Origin: Nymphaea colorata
Lineage: Eukaryota > Streptophyta > Magnoliopsida > Nymphaeales > Nymphaeaceae
Length of the DNA stretch: 64,000 bases
Direction: 5' to 3'
Assembly (NCBI RefSeq): GCF_008831285.2
Contig: NC_045146.1
Coordinates: 16,693,289 to 16,757,288 of the forward strand
The notes beneath the pieces were generated by a model. The model had not been told where the DNA came from. It saw only the letters and a list, made by a program, of their open reading frames with translations, and made no database searches. A program made the position numbers and the translations under genes. Positions 12,491 to 24,529 of the stretch are shown piece after piece (the stretch's first letter is position 1; each line of letters starts with the position of its first letter).

Positions 12491-14222
12491 CTTTCCAATT
12501 AAGCCTCCTCTTTGTTTGAGCCAGCACTTCTTTAATTTTAGTGCCTGCGGTTGACTACTCCATACTCTCATCTCTCACTTCCGGCCCCATTGTTCTTGTT
12601 CTCAAAATTAAGTTTTGCTTATTCAGTCAGCCAAAAAGTTTGCCGGTTCAACTTGGGTGGGCTTAAAAAGCAAACCATCGATTATAGGTCTCTTATCAAC
12701 TAGTTGAATTCGAGTTCTCATTGCACTAACATTCAGTATTTACTTACAATTAAATTAATCGTGCTAGATATTTGCCATGTCTGTATACTGAATTCAGACT
12801 TGTCAGTAACAGTTCTTCACGTTTTTCTTAAGACACAAGTCCCTGCTGGAGTTGGTATTCGACCAATTGATAATAACACTAACTAAGGCTGCTGGATAAG
12901 GGCACTGATCGAACGACACGACTTCGATGAAGAGGAAAATTTCCGATAGAATTCTTATACATGTTCCCCCTTTCCCGAAACCACCATGATGCAAAAGAAA
13001 GGAAGCCCCATTTCCTCTTTTCCCAAAAGAAATAGTAAGGTGCGTTCTTTGGACACGTAGTGTAGTTTTGACCATGATTTAATATGCTTTTCCCAGACTC
13101 CAAGGCCAGCTTTCTCTTGTAACCCAATGCTGCAACATGGAATTTAATAAACACGAAGGCAGCTGTCATCTAAAAGAGATCTTGAGTGTGATATGCACCT
13201 TCCAAATTGAAGGCCACTTTTGATCATCTTAGATTTATGACCTTCGCTTCCCCCACTCATCCTTCATTCAATCAATTCCGTGTGGGCAATTACATGGATT
13301 TGGTTGGCCTTTCACCTAGATTTGGTGCCCAAGGAGGCAAAAGATCAAAGAGTGCTCTTTGTTTTTCCAAATCAACAATTTGTTAGCATTCACTTGACTT
13401 TTACCTGGAGTTGCTGCATTCACATTATTTTGGTGCCCATGAACGCAAAAGAGTATTCAAATATGCAAGTGTTGGCAAGCCAACATGACCTTGACTTTGA
13501 CTTAGAATTGCCGCATAGATATTAGTTTTTTATGACTGGTTATGTAAAAAGCCATTCAAAAGATCATTATCGGTGGCCTCTAGAATCCACTTCTTCTACT
13601 TTCTTATAAAGTGGCTTCAAATCTTTTTTTCTACTAAAGAACTCGTCACTCTTTTTGAACGTGTTAGAATTCGGTGCATGTTGTTGTCTGGTGATCTTGC
13701 TACGAAGCTGGGAAGTTAGGCAGTCAACAATGGATACAGTGTGTCAAAGTAAACACTTGATAGAGCTCCAGTCTTGGCATCCCACAAGCAATAAAAACAC
13801 TTTCTCTGCAAACCTTTGTAGATCTTTCAAGTAGAAAAAGTGACCTTTTGGCAAAAACCATTAGACTACTGAATTTGATATGAAAGCAGTGGCATTTATT
13901 AACAGGTAGAATGTGAAAAGTGGTGAACAAAAGTTCTTCAACATATGGTGCTTGTGCTTGATGGGTATAAGATTGAATTGCTCCTTTTTTTTCTCCTGGG
14001 TTTTCTCGTTATTGCTTTTTCCCTTTGGTCCCTAGCTACTAAAGTGCCTCTAATAATGCAAGCAAAAATATGTGGTTAGTGATGGCTATGATATAGTGAA
14101 CCAACAAGAATGTTGGATTGATCATGGTAACAGGAGAATGCAATCTAGGCCCAAGATACTGCGGATCACTATTCTTTACCACGTTCAAATTCATATTTTT
14201 CATGCACACGGAATGTTGGAAA

Positions 14223-14651
14223 TGAAATTCAGAGAGAGGTCACATCTGATTCCAGTTCTTGAACTTCAAAGTTACGGATGGCAAGTTTCAGAGCCCTATT
14301 CCAGTTCGTGAAATTCAGAAAGAGGTCACATCTTATTCCATTTGGGTCTCAGCTTGGGACGATTGGTTTCCACTTTCCAATGTATTGCATGAATTTCAAA
14401 CACCAGATTCCGATGAGTTGATTTTCAATGGAATTGGCGAGAGATGAGAGTGCACTCTGAAAATGTCTCCCATACTTCGATGGTTAATCCCAAATCTTGC
14501 TCACAGAGCATAAAGTACGATTGATGGCCACTGTGGTTTGCTTCTTTAATGCAATTAGTACCGTAAAGGAGTTCGAGACATAGAACTGCCTCAATGGAGC
14601 AACTTGTTAACAGTACCCAGTTCTTGAACTTCAAAGTTGCGGATGGCAAGT
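14223..14651 (+). repeat. Interleaved short direct repeats
   Basis: The 35-bp unit at 14252-14286 (beginning CCAGTTCTTGAACTTCAAAG) recurs at 14617-14651 with one mismatch. A second unit, GAAATTCAGAGAGAGGTCAC and following bases at 14223, recurs at 14309 with few changes. The pattern indicates successive local duplications. Confidence 0.8.
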
Positions 14652-17425
14652 GCAAGAATGTTTAAGTTTCATGAACCTGTTTCTTTTCCTTTTCAGTCTA
14701 TTTTGGGTTTTGTTCAAATTAATACCAGACTTTCAGGCAATTGATCATAAATCTATCCATCATCGTTGCTGTATATTAGCAAATGATCCTCCTCTCTTAT
14801 CTGACTATTACTAGGATAAGATAGAGCGAAAACCGTTTAGATTCGAACTGGATACAACTGTTACCAATATATATATATATATATATATATTTAACTTATT
14901 TGGTACTGCTTAACTGGACTTGGAATGCTCTGGCCTGTGATCGAATTTAGATGTTTGCCAGAACGTGGATACCCATCAGTTTCGGCAATAAAATTCTACC
15001 AAATTAACCTGAATCAGGTGTGAATTTTCTTATCGACCTTACTAATTGAACTTGGATTCGAACAAGTATCAGATCATATCCAAGTTACGAATCAGTACTT
15101 GAGGTCTAGGTTTGTAAGATAACATAACTGCCCTAAGAGAAAAGGAAAAAGGAGGATAAGGAATAGGTTAGTAAAATGCATACAAGTAATTCTAAGATAT
15201 TATAGCATGGTAAGCTAGCTGTTGATCAGTGTGGCCGAACGAACAAATGATGGATTTATCTTACTTGATCGCTCGAATTAATTATAAAATTGGAGCTAAA
15301 GAATGTAATCTATGCCATGCATGTCCAGATCTAAGGCAAAGGCCGCATCCCATATTGCTGTATATAGTTCGTGTTTTGAAGATTTTGCATGTAAGACTTT
15401 GATGCATGCCCAATACTTGGTTTATTTAATTTACCAACTAAGTTGAAGGGGAAGGACTTAATGGTTTTATGCCGATGATCAACTCCAGAGGCAACGGAGG
15501 GATTTTTCGTCAGTATAATTATCTATGCTCGATCCACTTTGATCTTGGTCAGTTCCTTGCTGCTTACTTTCGCTCAAAAGACCAAAAGTTCATCGATGAA
15601 TCGGGTTGTCTCAATCGAAGGCAATACCAGACCAGTCTGATTTGGTGAAGGAAACGATCTCCAAATACTAATCGAACTAAGACTCAGTTTATGTAGGGGC
15701 ATGTGTCTGATTGCTGACCCAAAACCAAATCTTGTTAGCTGAAGATGTATAACAGGGTTCAGATAAAAGCCAGACTCATATACCTGGTGCATAGTTTAGG
15801 TTAATAGATCAGAAATGAAGTTTGAGATCCGGCCTGTTCAGATGCAAATGCAGGATCTATGCTTCGATAGTTCTGGATTCGATTTTATAAGTTGAAGCCA
15901 GAGTCCAAGTCGAAGTTTGAATCCAGTTAGAGCTATTTGATCAGGTCGAATCTGGTAAGTAAACCGGGTCCAAACTGTTCCATGCATACTTGAAATCCCC
16001 AACTGAGGAATGAATAGCATTTTCATCTTGCTTCCATCAGTAATTGCATGGAAGTAGGCTTGCAATTACCTACATATTAGATGATTTGTCGTATCCAAAC
16101 AAAACATGGGATGTCGAGGGCCTCACAGAATAATGGATCGAAACAAATAATTCTCACATAAGGAAAATTTTCATTCCCAACCTTTCCGTTATAATGTTCG
16201 AAGCGTTCACAGTTATGATTTTTTTCATGTGGTAGCACTTTTTTTCTATTTGAGCTCTATAGTTGATAATCAGTTGGGGACGATGGTGAAGGTATACATG
16301 AAGTATAATCCCAATAAGGAAATGAATTAACAGAAACGAGGACGCTGTTATGGAATGACGACCAAAAATTTGGTTTATATATGAATGATCTTTTAACTAA
16401 CATCTGTTGTTGTTGGACAGGCTATATAAATAGAACAAAAAAAATGCAATAGAGGTTGGAACTGAATTGAGTCTGCAGGTATGCTTGAAATTGACGAAAC
16501 CTGTGCCACCGTTGAGTAATATATGCAAATGAATTTCTTTCAAGGTGACTAGGAGAAGTATTTCATTCTACTACCTAGAGAAGAACCAAAACTTCCACTC
16601 AACCCCTTATTGCTCTAAGAACTCACCACTTATTTCATGTAGAAAGGAAGATATGGTGTGGACTATAGGTCCTCTCGTTTTCTGTCATTTTAAATTTTGA
16701 ACAAATCTAACCATTGATGTCTATACTTATATAAGCTGCTTGATAATAAAAACCTTGCATTTGTGAAATACATTATTCTCAAAACGACAAAATTCTTATC
16801 CTAAGAAATATGGTGTGATTATATCTACTATTTGATGTTCAATTTTAATAACAACACTCATAATAACACGATATTCTTGAAAAAAGAACATGGTAAGTTC
16901 TACAAGCACAATGTTCCTTTTAACCAACGCCCCTTATATTCAAGCTGTTCAAATAGCTTATCATCAAGGCTTTGGTTGTATCAACTTGAACCAAGCCAGC
17001 TAGCCTAGTCAAGACTGAGCCCACCAACTGCATGCGCCTAAACCATCTCAAACTTGGGAAAAGAAATCAACACCAAGCAAAGCGTCGGCACATTTAAACT
17101 TCTATATTTTATCACGATGCTATCCCCTGATTAAAACTTTTAATTTTTTAATATATATTTGTAAAATCTGCAAATTTCCTAGAAGAACTTCGTTAAGAAA
17201 TTTTACATCATCGAAAGATCCCATGAACATCCGCCTGGCGCCACACTGGCTGCTCACTCGACAGTTAAACAGGTAAACGACAGTCATATGTTTGTTGAGG
17301 CAACGAGATGTCGCGCTGTTAAAGGTAGTGTAACAAATGTAGGCGATTGTTTCATCCCTACGGCTGACAGACGGCAGGCTGCGAGGCAAGGGCCTCTCTT
17401 GGTGGGCACGCCCGAGACCAGCAGC

Positions 17426-20400
17426 ATGCCAACGCTATCCCGAGCGCCGTCGTCTCCGTCGCCGGCGTCGGCCGTCCGGCGCAGAGACGTCACTGTTCAC
17501 CGCCGGCCTTTCGGTCCGTCCCCCAGATGGGTTCTCAAGGCGCGGCGTCTCTCCCTTGTGGCCTCGGCTTCCTCCTCTGACCGCCATGTCGAACCCCCTA
17601 AGAAGCCACATCGCTATCGTTCTAAGGTTCGCTTTCTACCTTCTTCAGATTCTTGGTGCTCTCTTTTTATTTTGTTTTCGGACTCTATTCTTCTCCTGTT
17701 CTCTCGTTAATTGTTCTCCCTTGTGGTTTTTAGAAGTATGCCCAATTGCCCGCTGTGAGAATTGTTGCTGGTTTTTATGAAATTGTTCTTGACATGTTCA
17801 TAATAGATTGAATTTTATGACTTGATTGGAGTAAGGTGTTTCCTCTTCTTTCCTTCATGTACACTTTAGCGGCAACAGTTTTGACGCGTTATTTCAGTGA
17901 ACAGACGAGAGAGGAATTTCAATTTTTAGTTTAAATTTTTCTGGTTGCTCCAGTATACTGCCAATAATAAGGAATGAACATTTGGCTTGCTTCACTTAGT
18001 TATTTATGATGAATTGCTTCAATTGATAGTTGGTTGCTTTAGTAGTTTCGCTCGAAATTTGCAATAAGAGCAATTTCTAGTATTGCTTATTTGCTTGTGG
18101 AAATGGAGTTCATGTCACCGATGAACTCATGATTACTAATGGGAAAATTAAGAATCGGTTTGCCAAATTGGACTCCTTAGAGACCAAAGAGTCTGTTGCT
18201 TTGATTAGAAACTGTTAGGAAGAAGCTTGGGGAACACCATGCGTTAATTTTGTGCTTATCTGTGGAAATGTCTATGGAGTTTTTACAGTTTATGATAGCG
18301 TTTGGATTACACCCTCACAAATTTGGTTTTATGGAAACACCGTTTTGTGGAAACTAAGTTTTTTAAGCAGTTGTTCAAACTTAGTTTGTGTGACGATAAA
18401 AACCAGGTTTTTACTTTTTGAAACCTAGTTGTTGTTTAGATGACTAAAATGAGTTTTTGAGGGTATCTGTAAAAACTAATGGCAGTTGAACATTAGTTAC
18501 TTTACAGTTGATAGAGACCCAAAATTGAGAAGTTTGGTTGGCATTTGGCAACCCACTAACCCTCTATTAAGTCATCTCTCTTCAGTCCCCTCCAACCCCT
18601 AAAGAAGCTATTCTGCTTTAAGCAAGAAATCTATGTCACATTGGTGTGGGTGTGGGTGTGGGTGTGGGTGTGGGTGTGGATGTGGTGATTTTCAAAAAAA
18701 TGTAGGTGCGGGTGCGACGAGGATGTACATATATATGTGTGTGTGTGTGTATGTATATTAATAATTTCTTACATAGCTTTTTAACTGTTTAGTAGTCTTA
18801 TTTATCTATATTTACATATAAATGTTTTATATTAGAGATAGTTTAGTTATGTGCACATTTAAAATGGTCAGTTTTGGCCTGGTTCGGTTGACCGAACTAG
18901 ATGTGTTGTGTCGGAGAAGCACTGACACTAGCATCAACAAAGGTACGACGTGGTGCGGCTGCCATTTAGAAGCACCCAATGTGACATAGCAAGAAATCCT
19001 TGGTTACCTCTCACATGGGACCACTTAATCACCTTCCTCCATGATACCTGAGCGATGCCCTAAGAGGATATCGATCTCACCATTGCCCAAGATAACTTTC
19101 AGGGTGTTGGGTTGTCATTGTCAAAATAACAATTTTCCCATGAAAAACTAGGGTTTTTTTTTTTTTCTTTTTTTGGCGGGGGAGGGAGTGTGGTGTGATA
19201 GGGGCAGGTTTTACATCTTCCAAAGGACAAAAAACACTGTTTTGTATAAAGCTCTAGTGTCATCCAAGTGCCTCCCAAACAGCGTTTTGGAGGCAAAATT
19301 GTGTTTGCCTCCAAAACACTGTTTTGAGTTGTCACCCAAACAAGCTCTATATCTTTGATACTATTATCCTTGTGCCATCCAGTTGATATAGTTTGGTGTC
19401 CAAGGATCACAATCTCTGCTTGAGCCAGTTGGCTAGCCGGCAAGATCAATCTGCTTCTTACCAAAGCTGAATGCCATCTTTGATTGATGTATAGCAGAAT
19501 GAAAATGCTATTGGCCAAGAGGAGGCAAATAGCTCTTTAAACCACTTTGGACCAATGGTCCTTTTCAATAGACCATAACTGGCTTGGTTCTGGAAGGCCT
19601 TGGACTTGCTGATGAAAAGGATGCCCTTGCTTTCCTTACTGCTTCAGATCCTCAACATTATGCTGTTAAATTCAAAAGATTATGTGCATTTCTATACCTG
19701 AAAGGCTGAAACGTATGCATAATTATTCAACACAGGAAGGTCCTGGAAAAATAGTTCATGCTTAAGAGGAGTTTTAATGGTCAAATTTCTTCCATGTTAA
19801 AACTTCAACTTTCATGCCTTTAGCTGCTTGGAATTAACTCAAGAACATATGTTTTTCAGAAATCGATTCTTTCGAATCTCATACAGGAGATAGAGCCTTT
19901 GGACGTAAGCCTGATACAGAAAGATGTATCAGCAGACACAATTGATGCAATGAAGAGGACCATCTCTGGCATGCTAGGTCTGCTGCCTTCAGACCAATTC
20001 CATGTCCTTATTGAGGCTTTCTGGGAGCCTCTTTCCCGGCTTCTTGTGTCATCCATGATGACTGGGTATGATAATTTCTTTAACTCTATTACTCTATCTT
20101 AGTGTTTGTGCAGGTTTCTGTTCCTTTTGTTATCATTTTCCAGTTAATGACATTCTTGAACTGTGTATTACCTGTGTATGGCTTCCAATGCAGGCTTCTC
20201 GTACTAGCATTTTAGGCATTAGAATGAGCTTTATGGGTGCAGTTCATGACGGCTATTATTAGAAGACTAGGGAACATGTACTTGTGGTTGTGATTAGCAG
20301 AGCAATCAACATAAAAACCAATAAGGGCTTAAGCAGGTTAGATATCGGACCAGGTAACTCAATACAAATATCAGGTTTTGCTCATGTTTTAAAAACCAAA

Positions 20401-23109
20401 TCAGAAAACATCACCTAGCAATAAAGTCTGGCTTGCATTGGCAGCTATGAAGCTACTCGTCATTCATTAATTGTTTCTACATGAATGGGAACTTGGCATC
20501 ATAAAAATGTCAATACTTTAACTAGTGAACAATGTCTTGTGAAGTGGGAGGATGATGCCAGTTTTCCTCTTATATTTTTTTTTAATGTATGGAAATCTGT
20601 AAATCTTTTCTAGTTTGAAGTCATATAAAGAGGAAACCTTTTTTGTGGATTGCATTGGTTGATCTGCGATTTGTGTCCATTTCTTGGATAGTGCTGCTTT
20701 ATGTATAAGTTAAACCAGTCATCTTTCAAGATTGAGTTTTTCACCCTTCATTTTCTCTCTCACCTATTTTTCTTGCTCATTTTTCCCCTTTTCCTCTTTC
20801 CACTCCACGACCATCTTTCCCACCCTAGGATTAGTGGATCCGAAGAAGGGGAATATATATATATATATATTATGAATAACATTTTGAGGGTGCATTCAGA
20901 AATAGTGCTTGAGGATTTAATGACTTTGTGGTGTCTTTTCCATTTGTTGTTAATCATTTTCATTTTCCAGGTATACATTGCGGAATGCTGAGTACAGTCT
21001 CTGCCTTCAAAGAAATATAGATGTATTTGAAGATCCCACCTCTGAAGAGAAACAGGAGGAACTCATAAATGATAATCACAAGACATTACCCGATGGAAAC
21101 ACTAAGGTGTTTGGGTTTCTTGGAGAAAATAAACTCTCAACTGTCTCTGATACATCTGAAAAAGACCCTCCCAGTGAGAAGCTAAATGATTTGGGACTGG
21201 GGGAAATGGCCCCTGAAGCTCAGCAATACATTCTTCACTTGCAATCTCGTTTGTCTTCAGCAAAACATGTAGGTGCTTGAGGTCTTGTGGAGGGAAATTT
21301 AGTGCACAACCTCCTTCCTTTCTGCATGTTCTTCACAGAACTGTTCAAGCTACAAAAGTGTATGTTATGTCCGTGCAATAATGATCTCCTTCTGTTGACA
21401 GCATATACACATGACCCATAAATGTTGTCCTGTTAACCCTTTTTTCGGTGCAACAAACACTTGGTCATTAGTCCAATGAGGTAATGGGTTTATGCCTGTT
21501 CTCTTTCAGGTTGGACTTCTTGTGTTTTAGCTGTTATCATAATCTCACTTTAGTGGTTCACTTCTTGGCACTTCTCTCACAATGTTATTGTGTATATTGT
21601 ACATAGACTATGAATATTAGTTTATATTTGTATGTCTGAAATCTTTTCCTTTGCATGTCTTTATTTTATCTAGTTCCTAAGTGCCTCATTCATGATGAGT
21701 GACTGTGAATGGTTCTTGTAAATGAAATGCTCGTTGGAGATCATCAATCACCAGCAATCACTGCAAAGCAGTGTCTGACATACCTTTCTTACCTGAGGTG
21801 AAAATGTGATCATGCACTGACAGGATGTAGAGCTTTCACGCATCACATCATCTTTCATTATGCAGGAAGGTCTAACTTTTTGCTCTGTATGTTCATATGC
21901 TGGAATTCTGTGGATGTTCTTTAGGAGTGGTCACAAGTTTTCTGTATGTTGAATTAATATATTAATGTTGGTTACCAATTTCAGTTTTAATGCATTTTGC
22001 CGGTAACTTCCATCCAGTGGTTGGTTTTTCAGTTTTGAGCATTATAGTCGACGTCATTTTTCACATTTTCGTTTCTTGTTCTTGTAAAAATGGTGTAAGC
22101 ATTGGTGCTATTGTTTTTCTAGTACATGTTCTGAGCAAAATTTATTCACTCTCTTTTTACAGGAACTTCATGATGTCAGGAGGAAGAATAATGCTCTTCA
22201 GATGCAGCATTTTGCTGGGGAGGAAAAAAACACACTCTTGGACTACTTGAGGTCGTTGGATCCAGAAAAGGTTGCTAGCAATAAAACGTATTGTTGTGTA
22301 TAAAGTTTTTAGTTAACTACTGATCATCGGCACTGCCTCCAGTTCTCTTGTTTGTTCCATAAACCTGTTTATTCATTTGTTCCGATATGATTTCTATATC
22401 ATTTGATTTGTTATGACTACTAAGCTATGAGGAACAAATGGAATATTTGTGTGTTAAATCATGGTTCATGAGCTTCCCAAATTTAAGTATGTGGGATATA
22501 TAGCAACTTATCTTTCAGATTTCTCTTAATTCTGGGATTGTATTTGAAAATTTAATGTCAAGATTCTCACTGAAGAAGAAACAAGCATAATTGTGGTTGT
22601 CTTTTCTGTACTTTTGCTAAGTTTAAAGCCTTTCTGAAACTCGTTTGATACTCTTTCTCCTTTTCCAGGTTGCTGAATTATCAGAACCAACTTCCTTGGA
22701 GTTGCAAGAAACCATTCACAGTGTCATCCATGGTCTTCTCGCAACCCTTTCCCCTAAAATGCAAACGAAGCCCCCTAAACAGTCTGGGAATGTACCTGGA
22801 ATACAGAGGTTAAAGAATGAGGATAGTGCAGAAACTATTGAGAATACCCCCTTACAATTTCAGCCCCTCATTTCAGTCACTCGTGATTATCTCGCGCGGC
22901 TGCTATTTTGGTTTAGCTCTATCCCGATCAAGATGATTTATGAATTTTAAGTATACATCCCTGTTGTTTTGACAAAAGTTGTCTTTCTTGTCAGGTGCAT
23001 GTTGTTGGGCCATTACCTTAGAGGCCTGGAGTATAGACTGGAGCTAATGGAGCTACTATCCTTGTCTAAAGGACCAAATTCCAATGCTTCCAGTGCTCAC
23101 GATGCATGA
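17426..23109 (+). CDS. Chloroplast-targeted protein with two DUF760 domains
   Basis: Six exons: 17426-17626, 19860-20065, 20971-21268, 22163-22270, 22669-22910, 22995-23109. Together they make 389 aa, all phases closing. Residues 1-60 are rich in Ser, Arg and Pro with almost no acidic residues, typical of a chloroplast transit peptide. DUF760 copy 1 spans about 68-152 (IEPLDVSLI, MKRTISGMLGLLPSD, MMTGYTLRNAEY). Copy 2 spans about 260-375 (YLRSLDPEKVAELSEPTS, RDYLARLLFWCMLLGHYLR, LEYRLELMELL). The DUF760 family is plant and cyanobacterial, usually plastid-located, with no proven biochemical role; some members are UV-B or stress induced. The domains are joined by a low-complexity linker. The ATG at 17426 was chosen because an in-frame ATG at 17288 would put about 46 unrelated residues before the leader. 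The donors GTTCGC, GTTGCT and GTTTAG are weak, but family sequence fixes them. AATAAA occurs at 23330. Confidence 0.9.
18643..18678 (+). repeat. GGTGTG hexamer repeat, six copies
   Basis: Six perfect GGTGTG units in DUF760 intron 1, followed by a degenerate stretch with GGTGCGGGTGCG-like text to about 18720. The wording matches a second locus near 57250-57310, suggesting a shared transposon end. Confidence 0.85.
19277..19324. repeat. Short perfect-type hairpin in DUF760 intron 1
   Basis: 21-bp arms at 19277-19297 and 19304-19324 (core TTTTGGAGGCAAA) with one mismatch and a 6-base loop. A further CAAAACACTGTTTTG-like copy lies at about 19226. It is probably the centre of a decayed MITE. Confidence 0.75.
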
Positions 23110-24500
23110 GTTCACCTCTGTAGGTGCATCACGTATATTGTAAGTCTATGCAGATATACATGTGTATGTGGTTGTGTTCTTCATTGCTAACGTGCCTTCT
23201 CCGAGGCCCTGGCTTTTATGTATCCTGGCGTTCTATGGCATGACACTGCCTGTGTATCTGATTATCTTTACCAACTGGTGATGAATGAATTGAATCTGTA
23301 TATAAAGCGAAAGTTTGTTAATTTTGTGAAATAAATTATTAGTTTTCGCCACGAGAAAATGCTTAATGAACATGTATTCTCCAGTTCTGCTAGGGTTGCA
23401 TCTAGAATGCTGCTTCTGAGTCTCCTCTTTGCCTGTATGTCTGGTGCCTAAAAGGTTAGTTAAGAATTCCCGTCTTTTGGAGCAATATTGAGATCGGAAG
23501 AATCACCATGGTCACTAGAATCGATACTACTTGAGTATATGTCAAAGTACCAAGCTTTTAGAATCTATAAATTCTTCAATCTGTTAACGTACTTTCATAA
23601 TATCGACGACCCCATGTGTTTTAGTAACGCATGGGTCTCATTTGGCAATTAGAAGAGTAACAAACTTTACCATGAGTGTGTCCTAATGATTAGGACAGTT
23701 CATGGTTCGATAAATCTGCCTTCCGGAACAAATTCATAAAACAGTTAGTTACTGTTCTCACTGCTAAACAATTCTGTAACGGGCGTTTTTCCATTTTTAT
23801 GCAGTCATGAATGTGCATCACAGATTTGGGACAGATTTATGGTACACTAAAACACATTGTTTTATGAATCAGTCTTAATTTTTGGGATAGATGTATGAAA
23901 TATTGTGTCGATATTCCTATTGTTACATGACCCAGTAGGGTGTTTCTTTTTTTTTCCAAAATTTTTAATAAACAATTTTAACTGTTTATATCTTCCATAA
24001 GAACAATACTGTCAGGCTTTTTCTGTCATTTTTTTCTTTGTTAATCTTGCACTAGTAAGAAATCGAAATGTGAAATAGGCTGTTGGGAAAGAAACTTTTC
24101 TGTAGAAAATTCGGGCAAAAGGTTCCAAGACGTGATTGGCTCACATGAATGATTGCCAGTTCATTCTTTAGTTGCCGCTGCCGTTGCCTACCGTCATAAA
24201 ATTCGGGGACGCTTTGGATTTAAATCTAAAATCTGATCAAATATGACCGACATAAACCCTGAACCATTAGCAATCATATTTGGATTTGGTGTCAGGATTT
24301 GCATCTAAGACCAAAATTTAGAACCTGTTCCATGAAAAGATCGATTTAAACCAGCTTCAACCAAATCCGGTTTTTCATAACTCATGAATCCACTCAAGTT
24401 TGATCCATTAGATTGGACTTGGTAACTCCTAGATGCAACCGGAGTGCCACCGGTTCGCCTCTCAAAGTCGTGCAGTTTCGTCCAAGCAAAAGAAAAACTG
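23110..24500. other. Intergenic after the DUF760 gene
   Basis: Holds the 3' untranslated region (AATAAA at 23330), the GGGTC-ended MITE-like element, and AT-rich DNA with repeated TTTGGATTTGG-like phrases at 24210-24420. No gene was seen. Confidence 0.6.
23633..23933. mobile_element. MITE-like element, GGGTC-ended family (copy 1)
   Basis: It starts GGGTCTCATTTGGCAATTAG and ends, on the other strand, GGGTCATGTAACAATAG. The inside carries two oppositely placed TTATGAAT/ATTCATAA-type stretches. The ends resemble those of the element at 60118-60282. No clear target duplication could be read. Confidence 0.45.
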
Positions 24501-24529
24501 TTGTCTGACCGGAAGGAGCCGGCAAAATG

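Larger units (their letters stand above)
4250..17280. other. Gene-poor intergenic region, 13 kb
   Basis: No open frame here resembles a known protein or links to neighbours through splice sites. Contents seen: (TA)n at 4365-4386, 4927-4958 and 14867-14890, a (CT)n tract at 8649-8674, a repeat remnant with the phrase TCTCGAGTTCGAACGCC near 6300-6450, a CGGCGGAGCC transposon-end-like motif near 6825, a short tandem GAGTTGAGCTCGAGCTGAC pair at 10321-10373, a GC island at 12240-12490, and 34-40 bp direct repeats at 14220-14651. Confidence 0.6.

Noticed and set aside
20341-20361. TCGGACCAGG similar to the start of miR166
   Set aside because: Only about ten bases match and no complementary arm forms a miRNA precursor.
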